DNA of 64,000 bases from Methylovulum psychrotolerans (GTDB lineage: Bacteria > Pseudomonadota > Gammaproteobacteria > Methylococcales > Methylomonadaceae), in NCBI RefSeq assembly GCF_002923755.1, contig NZ_PGFZ01000004.1, positions 1-64,000 of the forward strand, given 5' to 3'. Shown piece by piece: positions 1 through 8,969 of the stretch (positions are counted from its first letter, which is position 1; each line of letters begins with the position of its first letter). The notes beneath the pieces were generated by a model. It worked only from the letters and a program-made list of their open reading frames with translations, was not told the DNA's origin and ran no database searches. The position numbers and the translations under genes were made by a program.

Positions 1-75
1 CAGATCATTTTAGCGATAAACGAAATGCTTCAAACGGAGAAACGGGGCAGCGCCAATCCGCTGCAATGGCAATGA
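1..75 (+). CDS. C-terminal end of a gene entering from the left (partial)
   Basis: Frame 1 is open from the first base to TGA at 73-75 and would encode 24 residues ending in PLQWQ. The stretch is hydrophilic. It is too short to assign to a family and could be open by chance. Sequence left of the window would decide. Confidence 0.3.
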   Translation, partial: QIILAINEMLQTEKRGSANPLQWQ

Positions 76-441
76 CACTATCTTAAACTAGGCTAAATAT
101 TGTCTGGACAATGGGGGCCACTTAACCCATTGCTGATGTAATTGCTACAGTTGATAGGGTTGCAGTAGGGCGGTTGCTACCGCAACGTGGTAAGGCGTAA
201 TCCATAGCGCGCATTAGCAAGTAGCCAAGGATACGCATGGCTTCTTCGTTACCCTCCCGATAATCAGCCGGGGATTCTGTCGACACGCCAAGCCAACCGC
301 GCGGCACCGAACGGCCAGACCCGCATAAAAGCAGGCATTCCCCCTTTCCCCGCAATTTTTTTGCCGCGCGGCGGCTATCGCCCTTATACTCTCTACGGTT
401 AATCCCCCTCTTTTTCCTGCGCTTCTGACCGAGATACCCGC
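76..441. other. Intergenic region upstream of the sensor kinase
   Basis: About 365 bases with no convincing gene. The open frames here (for example 122-355 on the minus strand) lack a recognisable protein pattern and a Shine-Dalgarno sequence. It presumably carries the promoter of the two-component operon, but no clear promoter can be picked out by eye. Confidence 0.4.
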
Positions 442-2217
442 ATGACCATCCGTTATACTTTGCTGATGTCTTATCTGCTGATTAGTTTGGCGTCGGCGTT
501 GCTGATCACGTTGATGATTTTTGTGCATTTGCGGGAGATTTTGCGTGAGGAGATTGATAATAAGCTCCAGTCGCAAGCGTCGACGATTATGCAGCAAATC
601 GACACGGCGTTGTTTGAGCGGTTTGAGAATATGACGATGTGGAGCCAGTTGGAGGTGATGCAGGAGATTCGGGTGGGGGATGTCGATAAGCGGTTGGCGC
701 ATGTCCTGAACGAGCTGCACAGCGGTTATGGCGGCATTTATGGGCAGATTTTTGTCGTCGACAATCAGGACAAGATCATTTCCGCCAGTGATAAGAAGCT
801 GATCGGCGAATGGTATCCGCATACCGAGCCATGGCTTAGCGTCACCCATAAAGACCATACCCACGCGCTGCATTTTCTGGATGCCGAGCTGGAGCAGTTA
901 TATTTTTCCATCCCTATCCGCGATGCCTTTAAAAACGGTACGCTGGGGCAGTTGTATGCCAGTTTTGATTGGCGGGAGATGTTCCGGCTGTTGGATACGC
1001 CGTTGCCGTTCAGCCTGAAAGACTCGGCGACCTATGCGTTGCTGATTGACGGGGCGGGTAAGGTGATCGCTACGTCAACGGTGTTGCAAGGTCGGCCTTT
1101 GCCGTTTGCCAGTTTGCCGGAGCTGTTGCCGTTGATGGGGCAGAAAATGACGGGGTCGCTGACGACGACGGTGGATTTTTTGCATCATGAAGCCGTTTTG
1201 GTGGGTTATGCCAATTCGCAGGGCTACCGTTCGTTTAGCGGCTTTGGCTGGCGGGTGCTGATTCTCCAGCCCAGTAAAAACGCGCTGTTGCCGGTTTGGG
1301 ATTTATGGGCGGCGATTCTGGCATTTTTAAGCTTGACCTTGGTGCTGGGTATTGTGGTGTCGTTTTGGATGTCGGCAAAAATTGCCCGCCCGATTGTCCA
1401 GTTGGCCAAGTTTACCCATGATTTTATGCTCGGTAAGCCGGTGGTGCCGCCGCTGGTCAATTCCAGCCAAGAAATTACCGATTTAAGTAGTCAGTTTGCG
1501 TTAATGATTGAGCATTTGGAGCAGTCGCGGCAGGATGTGGTCAGGGTTGCCAAATTGGCAGTGATTGGTGAAATGGCGGCGAGTATGGCGCATGAGGTGC
1601 GGACACCGTTGGGGATTTTGCGCTCGTCTGCACAAATTTTGCAGCGCGAACCGGAGCTGAGCGAGATCGGTCAGGAAATGGCGGGCTATATCCTGAGCGA
1701 AACCCAGCGCCTGAACGGTTTGGTGACGATGCTGTTAGAATGTGCCAAGCCGCGTGCGCCGCAGTTTGCCTATAATGATGCCCACGCGATTATCCGGCGT
1801 ACCTTGGAATTGGTGCAAAGTCATGCCGAAGCGCGGCAGGTGCAGATTAGCGCCGATTTGGCTGCGACAAATTCACACTTGGATTGTGATAAAGATCACA
1901 TCATTCAGGTGTTTTTAAATTTATTATTAAACGCCACCCAACACGTTAAGCTGGGCGGCCATATTGTGGTGGCAACCCGCAACCATGCCGACAGTTTTGA
2001 GGCGACCGTCAGTGACGATGGCCCTGGTATTACTGATGCCAATAAGGCTAAGGTGTTCGAGCCGTTTTTCACCCTGCGGCAAGAAGGGGTGGGGCTGGGG
2101 TTGACGGTTGTCCAGCAAATTGTTTTGGCACATCAGGGACGGATTTTTGTGACTGATAGCCCGTTAGGGGGCGCGTGTTTCCATGTCGTTTTACCTATGA
2201 TCCATCAGGAAATTTAA
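442..2217 (+). CDS. Sensor histidine kinase of an NtrB/ZraS-like two-component system
   Basis: Membrane sensor kinase that should phosphorylate the sigma54-activator encoded 4 bases downstream. An N-terminal membrane helix (about 8-30) is followed by a periplasmic sensing region of about 250 residues and a second helix near 285-310, then a HAMP-like linker. The H-box MAHEVRTPLG carries the phosphoacceptor His near residue 384. The ATPase domain shows an N-box (FLNLLLNATQHV), G1 (DDGPGI) and G2 (GVGLGLTV). The sensed signal is unknown. The family call is secure and the regulon is not known. Confidence 0.93.
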   Translation: MTIRYTLLMSYLLISLASALLITLMIFVHLREILREEIDNKLQSQASTIMQQIDTALFERFENMTMWSQLEVMQEIRVGDVDKRLAHVLNELHSGYGGIYGQIFVVDNQDKIISASDKKLIGEWYPHTEPWLSVTHKDHTHALHFLDAELEQLYFSIPIRDAFKNGTLGQLYASFDWREMFRLLDTPLPFSLKDSATYALLIDGAGKVIATSTVLQGRPLPFASLPELLPLMGQKMTGSLTTTVDFLHHEAVLVGYANSQGYRSFSGFGWRVLILQPSKNALLPVWDLWAAILAFLSLTLVLGIVVSFWMSAKIARPIVQLAKFTHDFMLGKPVVPPLVNSSQEITDLSSQFALMIEHLEQSRQDVVRVAKLAVIGEMAASMAHEVRTPLGILRSSAQILQREPELSEIGQEMAGYILSETQRLNGLVTMLLECAKPRAPQFAYNDAHAIIRRTLELVQSHAEARQVQISADLAATNSHLDCDKDHIIQVFLNLLLNATQHVKLGGHIVVATRNHADSFEATVSDDGPGITDANKAKVFEPFFTLRQEGVGLGLTVVQQIVLAHQGRIFVTDSPLGGACFHVVLPMIHQEI

Positions 2218-2221
2218 CAGA

Positions 2222-3589
2222 ATGCCCAAACAAACGATTCTGGTCGTCGATGACGAGCCAAAAATGCGCCGCTTATTGGAGATTATGCTCACGCAGATGG
2301 AGTATTGCGTGGCGCAGGCGGGTAATGGCCTGCAAGCGTTGGCGATGCTGGCCGAGCAAACGTTCGATTTGGTGATTACGGATTTACGGATGCCGGAACT
2401 GGACGGCATCGGCCTGTTGCGGCAGTTGCGTGAACAAAATAATGAGGTGCCGGTGATTGTGGTCACGGCTTATGGTACGGTGGAGAGTGCCGTGGAGGCG
2501 ATGAAATACGGGGCTAGCGATTATATTGTCCGCCCCTTTGAGTTGGATGCGGTGACTGCTTCGGTGCAACGGGCGTTGCGCTTAGGCAAGATGCAGCGGG
2601 AAAACCGTTATTTGCGGCAAGCGGTCGCGCAGGGTTGGCAGGGCTTTATCGGCAACAGCCCTGCCATGCAGCAAATTTACACGCAAATTCAGCAAGTTGC
2701 CGCGACCAAAACCAGTGTGCTGATCCAAGGCGAAACCGGGACGGGTAAGGAATTGGTGGCGCGGGCCATCCATAATGCCTCCCCCCGTGCCAAAGAGCTG
2801 TTCGTGTCGATCAATTGCGCGGCGATTCCGGCGGATATTTTGGAGAGCGAACTGTTTGGCTACAGTAAAGGCGCGTTTACGGGGGCGAATAAGGAGCGGG
2901 TCGGTAAGTTTGAATTGGCGGACGGCGGCACGTTGTTTTTGGACGAGATTACCGAAATGGACATCGGTCTGCAAGCGAAGTTGTTGCGGGTATTGCAGGA
3001 GCGCAGTTTGGAGCGTTTGGGTAGTAACCGTACCATTACGGTCGATGTGCGGGTGATTGCCGCGTCGAACCGTAATCCCCGGCAAGCGATTGTCGACCAG
3101 AAGTTGCGTGAGGATTTGTTTTATCGTCTGAATGTGTTCAACATCGCCTTGCCGCCGTTGCGGGAGCGGCGTGAAGACATTTTGCCGTTGGCGACGTTTT
3201 TCGTCGAAAAACATGCGCGTGATTTCGGGTTTGCCAGTCACGGTATTGAGGCCGATGCCCAAGCCTGCTTGCAGGCTTATAGCTGGCCGGGCAATGTCCG
3301 TGAGTTGGCGAATATGATGGAGCGGGCGGTGGTGTTAAGTGGCGGCAAAACCATCGGTATCGGCCATCTGCCCAGTGATGTGCTGGAGGATATGGCACCC
3401 GCGCAGGCGCAAGCCCAGAGTCCTACGGCGACGCTGGGCAGCCTTAACCAGCAGGTTGAGCAATTGGAAAAGCAACTGATTGGACAGGCGTTAAGCCAAA
3501 CGGGTGACAATAAGGCTAAGGCCGCGCAGTTGCTGGATATTAGCGAGCGGTCTTTATGGTATAAGCTAAAGAAGTATTTTCCGGGCTGA
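2222..3589 (+). CDS. Sigma54-dependent response regulator (NtrC/AtoC type)
   Basis: Transcription activator and cognate partner of the preceding kinase. The receiver domain (1-120) has acidic residues VVDDE near the N-terminus and the phosphoacceptor Asp54 in ITDLRMPELDG. The AAA+ domain (about 140-370) has Walker A GETGTGKE, the sigma54-contacting loop GAFTGA and Walker B GGTLFLDEI. The last 45 residues are a Fis-type helix-turn-helix (NKAKAAQLLDISERSLWYKL). The length of 455 residues is typical. The 4-base gap to the kinase gene indicates one operon. Target promoters were not identified. Confidence 0.95.
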   Translation: MPKQTILVVDDEPKMRRLLEIMLTQMEYCVAQAGNGLQALAMLAEQTFDLVITDLRMPELDGIGLLRQLREQNNEVPVIVVTAYGTVESAVEAMKYGASDYIVRPFELDAVTASVQRALRLGKMQRENRYLRQAVAQGWQGFIGNSPAMQQIYTQIQQVAATKTSVLIQGETGTGKELVARAIHNASPRAKELFVSINCAAIPADILESELFGYSKGAFTGANKERVGKFELADGGTLFLDEITEMDIGLQAKLLRVLQERSLERLGSNRTITVDVRVIAASNRNPRQAIVDQKLREDLFYRLNVFNIALPPLRERREDILPLATFFVEKHARDFGFASHGIEADAQACLQAYSWPGNVRELANMMERAVVLSGGKTIGIGHLPSDVLEDMAPAQAQAQSPTATLGSLNQQVEQLEKQLIGQALSQTGDNKAKAAQLLDISERSLWYKLKKYFPG

Positions 3590-3840
3590 TATGGGTTGCG
3601 GAGACTACGCTTTAGTGAGTCAGAAATTAGGGCATCCCCCGTTCTTTAAGTAAGTTTTTGTCAAAAAATTCGTTACTTCACTGTATTTGTCATCAATTTT
3701 TGGTAAAGTCCGCACTATCTGTATAACTATCCGTTTACAGAACAATAACAGCCGCCTGTTTTAGCCTCTATTACTGCGTTTAAGGCGGCCATGGCTGGGG
3801 CAGGCGGTTTTTCAGTAATCTATAATGAGAGATATTAACA

Positions 3841-5055
3841 ATGGCTATTATTAGTGGCAATCAAAAAAGCAATACGCTGAGCGGAACGGGTCAAGCGGAT
3901 ATCATTTATGGCTATCAAGGCAATGATGTGCTGTCAGGTTTGGACGGTAACGATGTCTTGTTTGGTGGTAATGGTGATGATGTGTTAACAGGGGGCTTGG
4001 GCGACGATACCTTGGCGGGTGGTCAAGGCGCCGATACTTATCTGTTTGCCAGCGGTGACGGTGTCGATACCATTTATGATAATGGCGATTCCCAAAACAT
4101 CGTCAAGTTTAGCAATATTGCGTCTACGGACGTGACCGCGCTGTATGACGACAGCAGCAACCACAGTTTGGTGTTAGAGTACGCTAATGGCGACCAAATT
4201 ACCGTCAATGATTTTTTTGGCGGCGGCGCAGATGCTATCGGCCAATTCCAATTTACCGATACCACTTGGACGCTGGCTTATATTGCCAGCCATCACAATG
4301 GTACGGCGGCTAACGACCGTTTACAGGGGATTGATACCTTAAATAACACGATTAACGGTCTGGCTGGCGATGATACCTTAATGGGCGGCAGTCTGGCGGA
4401 TACCTTGAGCGGTGGTGACGGTAACGATATGCTGCTCGGTTCTTTGGGTAATGATACGTTGGATGGCGGCGACGGCAACGATAGGCTGGGCGGCGGCAAT
4501 GGCAGTGATGTATTGATGGGCGGTAGTGGCGATGATTTCTTGTTCGGGGGCAATGGCAGCGATACTTTCGTCGGCGGTTTAGGCAAAGATACGAATGTCT
4601 TAAGCGAAGAAAGAAGCCTGTTAGATGTCGTGCAGATCAGTGCAGGCGATAGTTTGGTCGGCAGTTATGATGTGGTGAATGGCTTTACCTTAGGCAAAAG
4701 CAGTGGCTCTGACCAATTGGATTTGGACAGTACGGCTATCGCCGCCAATACCACGGGTGTGGACGGCATTAATGCCGGGATTATCCATAGCCACGCCATT
4801 AGCCATGGCATTATCAGTTTTGATGATGCGGATACCTATAGCTCTGCTTTAGCGTTGCAAGGCAAAAATTTAGGCGATATTTTTACTTATTTGCAAACCA
4901 ATTTGACGCAGGGCGAAACGGTCGCCTTTACGGATATTGGCAATACTTATGTGTTCCAAGATGAGGGTACACTGGACACGCTGGTGCAATTAACGGGTGT
5001 AACCGCTGCCCAATTGGCCACTACGTCCGTCGCTGGCGGGGTGTGGTTGGTGTAA
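3841..5055 (+). CDS. RTX calcium-binding protein, probably type I secreted
   Basis: 404-residue acidic, glycine-rich protein with no N-terminal signal peptide. Two blocks of nonapeptide repeats of the GGxGxDxUx type lie at about residues 24-66 and 172-250 (for example [20 protein letters not shown]). Such repeats bind calcium and fold outside the cell into a beta roll. Between them (about 67-135) is a segment like the haemolysin-type middle domain. The C-terminus, with [19 protein letters not shown], resembles the 'bluetail' surface-protein ending. No type I exporter genes are in the window. A 250-base leader separates it from the two-component genes. Confidence 0.85.
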   Translation: MAIISGNQKSNTLSGTGQADIIYGYQGNDVLSGLDGNDVLFGGNGDDVLTGGLGDDTLAGGQGADTYLFASGDGVDTIYDNGDSQNIVKFSNIASTDVTALYDDSSNHSLVLEYANGDQITVNDFFGGGADAIGQFQFTDTTWTLAYIASHHNGTAANDRLQGIDTLNNTINGLAGDDTLMGGSLADTLSGGDGNDMLLGSLGNDTLDGGDGNDRLGGGNGSDVLMGGSGDDFLFGGNGSDTFVGGLGKDTNVLSEERSLLDVVQISAGDSLVGSYDVVNGFTLGKSSGSDQLDLDSTAIAANTTGVDGINAGIIHSHAISHGIISFDDADTYSSALALQGKNLGDIFTYLQTNLTQGETVAFTDIGNTYVFQDEGTLDTLVQLTGVTAAQLATTSVAGGVWLV

Positions 5056-5065
5056 GCTTCTGTTT

Positions 5066-5086
5066 GCCGCCTAGATTATAGGCGGC
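5066..5086 (+). other. Small hairpin just after the RTX gene
   Basis: The sequence gccgcc-N9-ggcggc forms a 6-bp stem 11 bases past the stop codon. There is no T-run, so it is more likely a processing or stabilising hairpin than the terminator, which lies further on at 5133-5162. Confidence 0.4.
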
Positions 5087-5132
5087 ATTCTGCCTTGGAG
5101 GGGTAAGGCCAGTGGTTTGCCTTACGCCCTTA

Positions 5133-5162
5133 AGCCACCGCCGATACTGGCGGTGGCTTTTT
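5133..5162 (+). terminator. Rho-independent terminator of the RTX gene
   Basis: A perfect 10-bp GC-rich stem (agccaccgcc / ggcggtggct) with a 6-base loop is followed by a run of T at 5158-5162. It sits about 80 bases after the RTX stop codon. Confidence 0.85.
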
Positions 5163-5534
5163 AAAGGCTTCTGGTATGCTACCACTCGATCATCAAGTTT
5201 TTCATAAAGTCACCTCTAAATAGTGGAAAAGATTAGCGAAGAGCCAAGGCTTGTCAAGGTAGACGGCTCCCTCCCCTGATGGGTTGGGGTGGGGAGAATA
5301 AAATCAATGACTTATACATATAGCTCAGAGATTTTAATCAGACTGATTTCAGTCCGTTTAATGAAAAAAGCCTTGTTTAGATTCTCCCCACCCCAGCCCT
5401 CCCCATCAGGGGAGGGAGCCGGATTCCATTGCAACTTGTTGTTTTAAATTAATTTGTTAAAACTTTCAATACCCAGTAGCTGAACTATTTATCCGAATGT
5501 TAAAAACTTGATGATCGAGTACCAGAAGCCTTTT
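5163..5534. repeat. Nested inverted-repeat element, MITE-like
   Basis: Outer arms 5163-5202 and 5502-5534 are inverted copies of each other (core aaggcttctggta plus ctcgatcatcaagttttt). The left arm carries 8 extra bases, tgctacca. A second inverted pair is nested inside at 5265-5300 and 5381-5420, built from ggctccctcccctgat and cacccc units. No open reading frame of any size lies inside. The structure suggests a non-autonomous mobile element or two elements nested. It fills the gap between the RTX gene and the convergent secreted-protein gene. Confidence 0.75.
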
Positions 5535-5544
5535 TTTCATCATC

Positions 5545-6879
5545 TTAGTTAATCACTAAGCTCTTGGCTAAGACAATGCCGGTGGCCTTGTCGCGTAGCC
5601 CTTTCCACTCGGCTATCATGCCGACTTTGATTTGTGCGGCATTTAAGGTGTAGCTGGAGGTGCTGTTCCAGATGATTTTTTTAGTGCCGACAAACACATA
5701 ATGGTCGCCAAACGCGGTGATTTTTTTGCGGCCTTCATCCTTAACGGTATAGTTACCCACTGTGGGGGCTGGTTTGACGGTCATGCTGGTGGCATAACAG
5801 CCTGCTACTGGATCTAACGTGCCAGTAAAGTCAACCAGTTCGCCGGTCAAGAATCCGGTGGTGCCGCCCGTAAAGGTGGTGCCTGCCGCTGATGGTGTGT
5901 ACCAGACATGGTCGGCCAGGTTCAGGCCACCATTCACGACAATAAAGTTGCGTCCTACCGAGGTGATGACGGCATCTTTGTTAGAACAAGTGGCGACGGC
6001 AGGGTTAATCACTACCGAGTAAGTATGGCTGGCGCTTGCTTGGGTGCTGTCGCTTAGGCCAATATTGACGCTGTAAGTGCCGGGGGTGGTGGGTGTGCCC
6101 AAGATGCTGCCATTACTGAAAGTCAGGCCGTTGGGCAAGCCGGTTGCTGTCCATACATAAGGCGGTGTACCGTTGGTGACGGTCAGACTGGTGCTGTACG
6201 CCGTTCCGACGGTTCCGGCAGGGAATGTGCCGTTAAAGTTGATGGTGGCGGGCGGCGGGTTGGTGTTGTCTTGGCTGATTTGCCACCATGAACCGTTGGT
6301 GTGGGCGGGGTTGATGATGCCGCTGTAGGAATAGCCATAAGGTTGTCCGTTACCCGCTAGCGTACAGTTAGTGCCTGCGGGTGCGTTGGCACAGCTGCTA
6401 TAAAAGTTAACAATGGTGGCTTGTTCGTAATTGTACGCGCCCGTGACCAAGCCGACCGCGCCGGGAATGTCCGAGCCGGGGATGAAGACCAGCGTGTTCA
6501 TGGAGTACGCTTGGGTGTCAGTGCCTTGCATGGTCGGCGCTAACCCGGTTAAGGTGCTGATGCCGCCGAAGATGTTCCACGCGTCGATATTGCCGGCGCT
6601 GTCGGTATGCACTTGTAGCGATTCGATAGGCGTGTTCAGGCCGGGGACGATGCCGTTAGTGTTCATGACCGTGACATAGCCGCTGACGAAATTGGCCGAA
6701 GGTAGGGTGATGTAGCTTTTCGAGGGAGCTAAGGGGGTGGTCGTGGTAAAGCTGATGGACAAATGGTCGCCTGTGCCCGTCAGATTCGGGCCATTATAAG
6801 TATAAATGGTATTGCTATAGGCCAATGCTGACATGCACAACAGTACAGGGGCAAGGCAGAGGGTCGTGGTTTTTTTCAT
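5545..6879 (-). CDS. Secreted protein with a putative Ig-like domain
   Basis: 444 residues beginning with a signal peptide (basic MKKTT, hydrophobic core, cleavage near residue 22, ALAYSN). Residues about 213-295 contain the pattern GTPPYVWTATGLPNGLTF...GTPTTPGTYSV, typical of putative Ig domains of bacterial surface proteins. The last 150 residues hold two related small beta units starting ITSVGRNFIVV and ITAFGDHYVFV, reminiscent of DUF5666-type barrels. The N-terminal 200 residues are unrecognised. It is transcribed toward the nested repeat element. An extracellular structural or binding role is inferred only. Confidence 0.7.
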   Translation of the reverse strand: MKKTTTLCLAPVLLCMSALAYSNTIYTYNGPNLTGTGDHLSISFTTTTPLAPSKSYITLPSANFVSGYVTVMNTNGIVPGLNTPIESLQVHTDSAGNIDAWNIFGGISTLTGLAPTMQGTDTQAYSMNTLVFIPGSDIPGAVGLVTGAYNYEQATIVNFYSSCANAPAGTNCTLAGNGQPYGYSYSGIINPAHTNGSWWQISQDNTNPPPATINFNGTFPAGTVGTAYSTSLTVTNGTPPYVWTATGLPNGLTFSNGSILGTPTTPGTYSVNIGLSDSTQASASHTYSVVINPAVATCSNKDAVITSVGRNFIVVNGGLNLADHVWYTPSAAGTTFTGGTTGFLTGELVDFTGTLDPVAGCYATSMTVKPAPTVGNYTVKDEGRKKITAFGDHYVFVGTKKIIWNSTSSYTLNAAQIKVGMIAEWKGLRDKATGIVLAKSLVIN

Positions 6880-7427
6880 GGCAAATCCTCGTGTTATGGA
6901 ACCGTTGTTAGCGGTAGAGCAGCAACTATGCCAAGGCCTGTGACGCTAGGGAATACGCGGCGTTAAGATAAAGCCCGCCTGTCTTTCCCGCAAAATTGGT
7001 AGGGTTTATGGTGGTGGCATACTTATTTTGCAGGCATGGTTTTGAGGGATAGGGGATGGTGCACTGCTAAAGGTTAAAAAGACGCGGCTGGCCTGTCTTC
7101 GGTCAGGCTATCAGCAGAAAGTGTCTGTAAATCAGCAATAGCCTATGGGTAATTTGGCTGGCCTGTTGGGGGTATGATTGGCTTTAAGCCCTGTCCCAAC
7201 AGGTTTGGCGGCACTTTACCCGTGTTGCGGAGGCGGCAGTTAATGCTTGTCCAGACAAGGCTTGCAACTTGCTTGTCATTTGTTAGGCGCGTGTGCACCT
7301 ATGATGAGGTGATTTTCTGGGAGTGCGGATAAGATGCCCGCGCTCCTAAGGCTTTTAGGGGCGGTCGGCCTGCAACTATCTTGGACGGCAAAGGTCATAA
7401 AGGCCAGGACACTATTTTGGGGACGTT
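6880..7427. other. Intergenic region between divergent genes
   Basis: About 550 bases separating the divergent secreted protein and DUF1800 genes. Apart from a dispersed palindrome at 7320-7346 I see nothing I can name. An ORF at 7334-7525 overlaps the true gene start and has no protein-like pattern. Confidence 0.4.
7320..7346. repeat. Dispersed GC-rich palindromic repeat, copy 1
   Basis: A 27-base palindrome-like unit of the form ggagtgcggRtaagatgcccgcgctcc. It matches units at 12741-12767, 19391-19413 and 43475-43529. All copies are intergenic. Confidence 0.8.
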
Positions 7428-8933
7428 ATGATAAAGCCGTTAACACTAATCGGGTTACTGTGGGTTTTGTTCAGTTCGACAGGGCGGGCTGCGCCGTTGT
7501 CGGGGGAGGATGTCAAATGGCTTAACCGGGTGACTTACGGTATAGACAATGCGACGGTCACCGCGTATTTGGCGCAGGGCAGGGCGCAGTATTTGAACCG
7601 GCAATTGCAAAAATATGTTGATGATCATGTACCCGCCCCAGTGGCTGATCTTATCGCGGCGATGCGCATTTCCCAAGAGCCGCCAAAAATGGCGGCGCTG
7701 GCGATGCAGGACGAGAACCGCCGTGTGAATAAACTGCCGCTTGAGCAACGCCAGCCCGCCAAATTACTGCTTAACCAGCAAGTCGGCGGCAAAATGCTGG
7801 AGGCCATGCAGCGGCATTTGTTACGCGCGGTGTATTCGCCCGCGCAATTGAAAGAGCAGATGGTGTGGTTTTGGTTTAACCATTTTAATGTCGCGCGGGA
7901 TAAAGCGCCGATGGTGAAAATCCTGCTTGCCGATTATGAAGACCGCGCCTTGCGCCCGAATGCCCTAGGCCGTTTCCGTGATTTGGTCATGGCGACCTTA
8001 CAGCATCCGGCCATGCTGGTGTATTTGGACAATACCCAAAATGCCGCCAATAAGATTAACGAAAATTATGCGCGGGAGTTGATGGAACTGCACACCCTAG
8101 GGGTGGACGGCGGTTATGTGCAACAGGACGTGCAGGCCTTGGCGCATATCTTAACGGGTGTGGGTATGAACTGGAGCGACCATTTCCCGCATTTGAGCGA
8201 ACAGATGCAGCCTTATTACCGCCATGACGGCGGTTTTGAGTTTAACCCGAACCGCCATGATTTTTCGGACAAGGTGTTTCTGGGCAAGACCATTAAAGGC
8301 AACGGTTTCGCCGAGGTGGAGCAGGCCGTGGATATGTTGGTGCGCCACCCCGCCACGGCGCGGTTTATCTGCCACAAGTTGGCGGTCTATTGGGTTGCCG
8401 ATGCGCCGCCGCCCGATTTGGAAGCGCGGATGGTGAAGGTCTTTAGCGCCACCGACGGCGACATTGCCGCGACCTTGCGGGTGTTGTTCGAGTCGCCGGC
8501 ATTTACCGCTTCTTTAGGCACTAAGGTGAAAGATCCGATGCACTATGTGGTCTCGGCCTTACGTTTTGCTTACGAAGACCGCCCCATGAGCTATATGCAG
8601 CCTGCCGCCAATTGGCTGAACGATTTGGGCGAACCCTTGTTCGGCCATGACACGCCGGACGGTTACGGCATGACCGAAAAAGACTGGCTTAGCCCAGGGC
8701 AATTGACGCGGCGGTTTGAGATTGCCCAGCGTATCGGCGGCGGCAAAGCCCCATTGACCGGGCAGGGTGTTGACCCGAAAACCTTAACCGCACCCGTACT
8801 GACCAACCGCTTGTATTATCAGGCCTTTGAGCCGTATTGGTCGGCACAAACCAAAGCCGCCTTGGCAAAAGCGACCTCACAACCGGAATGGAACGGGTTT
8901 TTCCTGTCTGCGCCTGAGTTTATGTATCATTGA
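7428..8933 (+). CDS. DUF1800 family exported protein
   Basis: 501 residues with an N-terminal signal peptide (about 1-21, ending GRAAPL). The body has the DUF1800 hallmarks LNRVTYGI near the N-terminus, VWFWFNHFNV and NENYARELMELHTLGVDGGY. The family's function is unknown. It is regularly found beside DUF1501 genes, as here, where the DUF1501 gene starts 36 bases downstream. The pair is likely one operon and exported to the periplasm. Confidence 0.9.
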   Translation: MIKPLTLIGLLWVLFSSTGRAAPLSGEDVKWLNRVTYGIDNATVTAYLAQGRAQYLNRQLQKYVDDHVPAPVADLIAAMRISQEPPKMAALAMQDENRRVNKLPLEQRQPAKLLLNQQVGGKMLEAMQRHLLRAVYSPAQLKEQMVWFWFNHFNVARDKAPMVKILLADYEDRALRPNALGRFRDLVMATLQHPAMLVYLDNTQNAANKINENYARELMELHTLGVDGGYVQQDVQALAHILTGVGMNWSDHFPHLSEQMQPYYRHDGGFEFNPNRHDFSDKVFLGKTIKGNGFAEVEQAVDMLVRHPATARFICHKLAVYWVADAPPPDLEARMVKVFSATDGDIAATLRVLFESPAFTASLGTKVKDPMHYVVSALRFAYEDRPMSYMQPAANWLNDLGEPLFGHDTPDGYGMTEKDWLSPGQLTRRFEIAQRIGGGKAPLTGQGVDPKTLTAPVLTNRLYYQAFEPYWSAQTKAALAKATSQPEWNGFFLSAPEFMYH

Positions 8934-8969
8934 TGGGCGGGTCACTACCCCCTGAGATTGGAGATTATT

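Noticed and set aside
214-873. 219-residue minus-strand frame overlapping the sensor kinase start
   Set aside because: Overlaps the well-supported kinase gene. The protein has no domain-like pattern and is His/Arg/Gln-rich, as shadows are.
2582-3262. 226-residue minus-strand frame opposite the response regulator
   Set aside because: Antisense to the AAA+ domain; Arg/His-rich shadow composition and no ribosome site.
7010-7040. Possible sigma54 promoter (tggcat...ttgca)
   Set aside because: The distance between the GG and GC elements is 2 bases too long, and the site points into an intergenic region without matching gene.
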